DNA of 10,855 nucleotides from Pseudomonadota bacterium (lineage in GTDB: Bacteria; Pseudomonadota; Alphaproteobacteria; Rhizobiales; Xanthobacteraceae). Made by a program: the position numbers and the translations under genes. How positions within the stretch are numbered: position 1 is the stretch's first letter; every line of letters begins with the position of its first letter. The notes under the pieces were generated by a model. That model searched no databases, was not told the origin of the DNA, and saw only the letters and a program-made list of their open reading frames with translations. This document shows positions 7,315-10,855 of the stretch, one piece after another. The stretch is from assembly GCA_023432885.1 (NCBI GenBank), contig JAEZEU010000496.1:1-10855 (forward strand). Reading direction: 5' to 3'.

Positions 7315-7330
7315 GTTAACAACGGGTTAA
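7315..7330 (-). promoter_or_regulatory. CtrA-type binding site upstream of flgB
   Basis: On the minus strand the sequence is TTAA, CCCGTTG, TTAAC: an exact match to the CtrA consensus TTAA-N7-TTAAC known from Caulobacter and other alphaproteobacteria. It lies 68 bases upstream of the flgB start codon, a sensible place for activation of the operon, with an AT-richer patch (AAATTC) some 15 bases downstream that could serve as the -10. The match is direct; function is inferred from the motif and from the flagellar target. Confidence 0.7.
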
Positions 7331-7456
7331 GAATCGGCTTGCCGTGGGACGCAAAGTGCCAGACTCCGCAGAGTTGCGGTAAAGCAAGCGCATTTTCGCC
7401 ACGAAAGCTGCGTTAACCAGCAATGGGCAATGCGCCACCGCTGACCAGAAGTCGTT

Positions 7457-7484
7457 TTGGTTCGACCGATTCTTGGTCTATTAC
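7457..7484 (+). promoter_or_regulatory. Candidate sigma-70-type promoter for fliO-fliP
   Basis: TTGGTT (7457-7462) and TATTAC (7479-7484), 16 bases apart, resemble -35 and -10 boxes on the plus strand about 140 bases upstream of fliO. The match is moderate (3/6 and 4/6). A TTAAC half-site lies between this and the gene at 7517. It may be chance. Confidence 0.22.
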
Positions 7485-7627
7485 TTGGGCGGGCGGCAGG
7501 TTTTTGCCGTGGGGAATTAACGATTGAGGCTGATCTCAGGCGTTGCGTTGGCCTGATGCGGCTCGCTTTAGTTGTCCGCGTCGGTTGAGACCGGAGCTTG
7601 TGAAAGGCCAGTTGGCCGGGGACACCC

Positions 7628-8566
7628 ATGTCGTCAAACTATCTCTTAGCTTTCCTGATCTTCGTCGGCGTTCTGGCGCTGATCGGCGGCGCCGCCTGGC
7701 TTGTCCGCCAGTTCGCAGGCAATCGCCTCGGCGCCAGCACCGGCCGCGGACGGATGCCGCGCCTCGCCGTGATTGATGCCGCCGCTGTCGACGGCCGCCG
7801 CCGCCTTGTGCTCGTCCGCCGCGACAATATCGAGCACCTCTTGATGATCGGCGGTCCCAGCGACATCGTCGTTGAGACCAACATCGTCCGCGCAATGCCG
7901 CAGCGAGACCAAATCCCGCAGCGTCCAGGCGCCGGTGAAGCACCGCCGCGAATCGCCCCACTTCCCGATACCGCCTGGGAAGGCGAGCCTGTCCGCACCG
8001 AGATGTTCGACCATGTCGAGCCGCAGATGCCGGAACCGCCGCCGCGTGCGCCGCGCCCGTCCTTTGCCGACGAGGCCCGCCGCCGTGCGCCCATGCCGCC
8101 CCCGCCTCCGGTGGAGCGGCCGTCCGATCCACTGGCCGGCTTCGCGCCGGAGCCAATGGGCGGCCGCAGCGAGCCCCGCGCCGAACCTTTCCCGCCACGC
8201 ATGCCGCGCGGCGAACCTATGCCGCGCAGCGAGCCCATCGTGCCCCGTCCCTTGCGTCCATCCGAGGCGCCCAAGTCGCCGATCCGCGAGCGCGCCGCAG
8301 CGCCGCCGCCTCCTCCGCCACCACCTCCTCCGCCGGCGCCGGCCGCCTCGGCCGACCAGAATCTCGCGGAGATGGCGCAGCGGCTGGAAGCGGCGCTCCG
8401 CCGTCCGGCTGGCGGCGACAATGTCGCCCCGCCCGTGCAGCCGGAGGCACCGCCCGCGCGAACGCCGCGCAACGAGGCTCCCTCCCCCGCGCCGCAGAAG
8501 ACCAGCTTTGAGAATCTCGAAGACGAGATGGCGTCCCTGCTCGGACGGCCAAAGAATCCTTCGTGA
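7628..8566 (+). CDS. fliO: FliO-like flagellar biosynthesis protein with long proline-rich tail
   Basis: FliO is a small membrane protein that helps assemble and stabilise the FliP ring of the export gate. Residues 5-26 form one membrane helix, followed by a basic stretch. A short cytoplasmic beta-rich domain (about 40-90) has the family pattern: RLAVIDAAAVDGRRRLVLVRRD, then HLLMIGGPSDIVVETNI. E. coli FliO is about 120 residues; here about 200 more follow. They are rich in Pro, Arg and Glu, with repeated R-x-E-P units (180-203), a run of eleven prolines (226-236), a predicted helix NLAEMAQRLEAALRRP (245-260), and a conserved-looking end NLEDEMASLLGRP (296-308). The tail is probably disordered and may bind partners. 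The ATG at 7628 follows GGGGA by five bases. Its stop overlaps the fliP start by four bases. The identification rests on the N-terminal third plus context. Confidence 0.85.
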   Translation: MSSNYLLAFLIFVGVLALIGGAAWLVRQFAGNRLGASTGRGRMPRLAVIDAAAVDGRRRLVLVRRDNIEHLLMIGGPSDIVVETNIVRAMPQRDQIPQRPGAGEAPPRIAPLPDTAWEGEPVRTEMFDHVEPQMPEPPPRAPRPSFADEARRRAPMPPPPPVERPSDPLAGFAPEPMGGRSEPRAEPFPPRMPRGEPMPRSEPIVPRPLRPSEAPKSPIRERAAAPPPPPPPPPPPAPAASADQNLAEMAQRLEAALRRPAGGDNVAPPVQPEAPPARTPRNEAPSPAPQKTSFENLEDEMASLLGRPKNPS

Positions 8567-9321
8567 GGATCGCCGCCCTTCCGCGTAGAGTTTTTTCCCT
8601 CGTTGTTCTGATAGCCGCCGCCGGATCGCTCGCCGATCCGGCGTTCGCGCAGGATATCAGCATCAATTTCGGCCAGGGTGGCGGCGGCGTCACCGAGCGC
8701 GCGATCCAGCTGATTGCGCTGCTCACGATCCTTTCGGTCGCGCCGTCGATCCTGATCATGATGACGTCGTTCACGCGCATCGTGGTGGTGCTGTCGCTCT
8801 TGCGCACCGCGCTTGGGACAGCAACCGCGCCGCCGAACTCGGTGATCATTGCGCTCGCAATGTTCCTAACGGCCTTCGTGATGGGGCCGGTGCTGCAAAA
8901 ATCCTATGACGACGGCATCAAGCCGCTGATCGCCAATCAGATCGGCGTCGAGGATGCCTTGCAGCGCGCATCGGGTCCCCTGCGCATCTTCATGCAGAAG
9001 AACGTGCGCGAGAAGGACTTGAAGCTCTTCATGGACATGTCGGGCGAGACCCGCCCCGCGACGCCCGAAGACCTGTCGTTGCGGATCCTGGTGCCGGCTT
9101 TCATGATCTCGGAGCTGAAGCGCGCCTTCGAGATCGGCTTCCTGCTGTTCCTTCCCTTCCTGATCATCGACCTTGTGGTGGCATCAGTGCTGATGTCGAT
9201 GGGCATGATGATGCTGCCGCCGGTCGTGGTGTCGCTGCCGTTCAAGCTGATCTTCTTCGTGCTGGTGGACGGCTGGTCGCTGGTGGCGGGAAGCCTGGTG
9301 CAGAGCTACGGCGGCGGGTGA
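8563..9321 (+). CDS. fliP: Flagellar export gate protein FliP
   Basis: FliP forms the five-subunit ring of the FliPQR export channel. The 252-residue product begins with a cleavable signal peptide (basic MRIAALPRR, hydrophobic core, ADPAFA before Q30), as expected for FliP. Family signatures are clear: PSILIMMTSFTRIVVVLSLLR (61-81) with ALGTATAPPNSVIIALAMFLT after it, the periplasmic middle with MQKNVREKDLKLF (144-156), then LRILVPAFMISELKRAFEIGF (173-193) and the two C-terminal helices ending near VDGWSLVAGSLVQSY. It starts with GTG at 8563 and overlaps the fliO stop (GTGA), indicating translational coupling. It faces the nitrate reductase gene, with 79 bases between the two stop codons. Confidence 0.97.
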   Translation: MRIAALPRRVFSLVVLIAAAGSLADPAFAQDISINFGQGGGGVTERAIQLIALLTILSVAPSILIMMTSFTRIVVVLSLLRTALGTATAPPNSVIIALAMFLTAFVMGPVLQKSYDDGIKPLIANQIGVEDALQRASGPLRIFMQKNVREKDLKLFMDMSGETRPATPEDLSLRILVPAFMISELKRAFEIGFLLFLPFLIIDLVVASVLMSMGMMMLPPVVVSLPFKLIFFVLVDGWSLVAGSLVQSYGGG

Positions 9322-9400
9322 CAACGCGCTGCCCTCGGACGGCTGGATTGATCACTGACTTTTCCGGTCCTTACCAGCGCCTCCTCGAGAGGACCTGAAT
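9322..9400. other. Convergent gap between fliP and the nitrate reductase gene
   Basis: The 79-base gap between two converging genes would be expected to hold terminators. It contains GGTCCT-(18)-AGGACC (9366-9371 and 9390-9395) around a smaller TCCTC-GA-GAGGA, and a perfect 12-base palindrome CCTGAATTCAGG (9394-9405) that overlaps the nitrate reductase stop codon. None is followed by a U-tract on either strand, so termination here would be weak or Rho-dependent. Confidence 0.35.
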
Positions 9401-10855
9401 TCAGGCTGGCTGGGGATGCCGCCTGCCGGCACGCAGCAAGTTCGCAATCTCAGGCCGGCATGCGCCGCAATTGGTGCCGGCCTTCAGCCGCGTGCCGATA
9501 TCGTCGACATCGCGCGCGCCCTTCAGCGCTTCGGTCGCAATCTGGTTACGGCCGATGCCGAAGCAGGAGCAGATGACGGGTCCGATGTCCTCGCGGGCAT
9601 CGACCGGCTGACCTGCGAGTAGCCACATTCGCGCCGCCGGCGACAACAGATTTTCCGCGAACAGGCTCGACAGCCACGAGCGCGCCACGAGCTTGTGGTC
9701 GGACGCGACGAATACACAACCCTCCAGCCTGCCGTCGCGCACGGCCGCATAGCGATAGCGCCCCGCTCCGGGATCGCGATAGGCGATCCATTCGATCTCG
9801 GCCTCGCCGAGCCCGAGCCGCTCGCGCGCCCAGTCACTCCAACTCGCCGGCCGATCGTCGAACGCCAGCTCCATGCGGAAGTAGCGCTCCATTCGCCCGC
9901 GCACCCAATAGCCGCCGGCCGGCGCCTCGATCTGGCGCCGGCTCAGGACGAAGACATGCCATTTCGGCGCGTAAGGCTCGGCACGCACCGGCGTGTGCTT
10001 CAACTCCGGCTGGCCGGAGATCGGATCGGTGGCTGGATTGACCAGGGCGTTGATCCGCCCCTCGCCTGCATATTCACCGCTCCAGTGCATCGGCACGAAT
10101 ACGCAGCCGCGCCGCTGCTCTGGTGTAACCGTCACGCGGGCCACCATCGACCCGAATGCCGAGCTCAGCCGCACCAGCGCGCCATTCTCGAGTCCCTCGC
10201 GGCGCGCATCCTCGGGATGGAATTCGGCGCAGGGCTCGAAGATGTGCAGCATCAGCCGCGGCGAGCGCGCCGTGCGCGTCATGGTGTGCCAGTGGTCGCG
10301 GATGCGGCCGGTGTTGAGCGCCAGCGGATAATCGCGGCTGGTCGCATTCTGCGGCGCGCGCGGAGTAACCGGCACAAAGCGCGCCTTGCGGTCCGGCGTG
10401 AAAAACCCGCCGGACTCAAACAGCCGCGGCGCGCCGGTTGGATCTTCCGGCGTCACCGGCCACTGCACCGGCGCTAGCGCATCATAGGCATGGTCCTGGA
10501 TGGTTTCGAGCGCTGAGATGTCGAAGTCGCGGGTGCCGCCGTTCTCGAAGCCGGAAAGCCTTGCGTGCTCGCGGAAGATCTCCGCGGCGCTGGCGTATTC
10601 GAAACCGGCAAATCCCATCCGCTGCGCAACATCGCAAGCGATCTTCCAGTCCGCACGCGCCCCGCCCGGCGCCGGCAGGAACGGACGCTGGCGGGAAATG
10701 CGGCGCTCCGAATTCGTGACGGTGCCGTCCTTTTCGCCCCAGGTCAGGGCCGGCAGCAACACCCGCGCATGCCGCGTGGTCTCGGTGTAGCGCAGCGCGT
10801 CCGACACCACGACAAGGTCACAAGCGTCCAGCGCGGCGCGTGCTCGGTTCGCGTC
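9401..10855 (-). CDS. nasA: Assimilatory nitrate reductase catalytic subunit, C-terminal part (cut by window edge)
   Basis: The visible 484 residues are the C-terminal portion of a molybdopterin oxidoreductase; the frame stays open to the right edge, so the N-terminus with its Fe-S cluster and most Mo-site residues lies outside. Near the left of the visible part is the diagnostic block LPALTWGEKDGTVTNSERRI. The C-terminal cofactor-binding domain follows, with NTGRIRDHWHTMTRT, FVPMHWSGEYAGEG and a segment with DPISGQPELKHTPV. The last 60 residues form a BFD-like [2Fe-2S] domain with cysteines in the pattern C-x-C-x31-C-x2-C (CSCFGIG ... TNCGAC), a fusion typical of NasA-type enzymes that reduce nitrate to nitrite in the cytoplasm for nitrogen assimilation. 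A formate dehydrogenase is less likely because of the NasA-specific blocks and this domain. Expected partners (nitrite reductase, NasF-type transporter) would be beyond the edge. Confidence 0.9.
   Translation of the reverse strand, partial: DANRARAALDACDLVVVSDALRYTETTRHARVLLPALTWGEKDGTVTNSERRISRQRPFLPAPGGARADWKIACDVAQRMGFAGFEYASAAEIFREHARLSGFENGGTRDFDISALETIQDHAYDALAPVQWPVTPEDPTGAPRLFESGGFFTPDRKARFVPVTPRAPQNATSRDYPLALNTGRIRDHWHTMTRTARSPRLMLHIFEPCAEFHPEDARREGLENGALVRLSSAFGSMVARVTVTPEQRRGCVFVPMHWSGEYAGEGRINALVNPATDPISGQPELKHTPVRAEPYAPKWHVFVLSRRQIEAPAGGYWVRGRMERYFRMELAFDDRPASWSDWARERLGLGEAEIEWIAYRDPGAGRYRYAAVRDGRLEGCVFVASDHKLVARSWLSSLFAENLLSPAARMWLLAGQPVDAREDIGPVICSCFGIGRNQIATEALKGARDVDDIGTRLKAGTNCGACRPEIANLLRAGRRHPQPA

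Larger units (their letters stand above)
7248..7627. promoter_or_regulatory. Divergent promoter region between flgB and fliO
   Basis: This 380-base gap separates the minus-strand flgB operon from the plus-strand fliO-fliP pair and must drive both. It contains a perfect CtrA-type box near flgB (separate entry), two lone TTAAC half-sites (7413-7417 and 7517-7521), a candidate fliO promoter (separate entry), and inverted repeats CCGCA-(4)-TGCGG at 7366-7379 and TCAGGC-(9)-GCCTGA at 7536-7556. GGCCA-GT-TGGCC (7606-7617) sits right before the fliO ribosome-binding site. An open frame across 7327-7629 on the minus strand has no recognisable content and looks random. Confidence 0.6.

Noticed and set aside
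7248..7322. A longer flgB starting at 7322
   Set aside because: It would put the CtrA box across the start codon and add 25 residues not expected in FlgB. The ATG at 7247 has a better purine block and fits family length.
7327..7629. A 100-codon open frame on the minus strand in the flgB-fliO gap
   Set aside because: Its composition looks random, it has no recognisable motif, and it overlaps the expected promoter region for both operons.
8303..8335. The eleven-proline codon run in fliO as a simple-sequence phase-variation tract
   Set aside because: The codons are mixed (CCG, CCT, CCA), so there is no pure repeat prone to slippage. The frame is intact on both sides.
7639..8472. Long open frames opposite and overlapping fliO, one with poly-glycine runs
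   Set aside because: The poly-glycine is simply the complement of the proline codons in fliO; there is no independent start signal or family match.

Overview
This window looks like chromosome from an alphaproteobacterium of the Bradyrhizobium/Rhodopseudomonas group. The evidence is high GC, the fused gene order flgB-flgC-fliE-fliQ-fliR-flhB next to cckA, a Tim44-like protein, and a CtrA-type box. The genus is an inference from protein style and gene order. No phage, insertion sequence, CRISPR or RNA gene was seen.

Layout. From 46 to 3708 two genes lie on the minus strand: a secreted or membrane Tim44-domain protein (46-1002) and the hybrid histidine kinase CckA (1156-3708, or to 3720 with a GTG start). 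Next, also on the minus strand and transcribed towards cckA, is a six-gene flagellar operon, listed from its promoter end: flgB (7247-6840), flgC (6814-6389), fliE (6371-6063), fliQ (5959-5696), fliR (5678-4908), flhB (4899-3829). A 380-base divergent intergenic region (7248-7627) carries a perfect CtrA-type box. Beyond it, the overlapping pair fliO (7628-8566) and fliP (8563-9321) runs on the plus strand. The last 1.45 kb holds the C-terminal part of a molybdopterin assimilatory nitrate reductase (NasA type), convergent with fliP and cut by the window edge.

How the genes work together. FliP, FliQ, FliR and FlhB form the core of the flagellar type III export gate, and FliO helps assemble FliP. 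FliE, FlgB and FlgC are the first substrates of that gate; they build the MS-ring/rod junction and the proximal rod. CckA is the top of the CckA-ChpT-CtrA phosphorelay that controls cell cycle and flagellar genes in alphaproteobacteria. The window therefore places the sensor kinase directly downstream of an operon that carries a CtrA box.

These gene families are all known, and I see no convincing new defence or mobile system. The least ordinary items are: a 312-residue FliO with a long proline-rich tail; a heptad-patterned palindromic element that splits the flagellar operon between fliE and fliQ; a CckA with an apparent third PAS-like region; and several GC-rich hairpins at operon boundaries that lack U-tracts.
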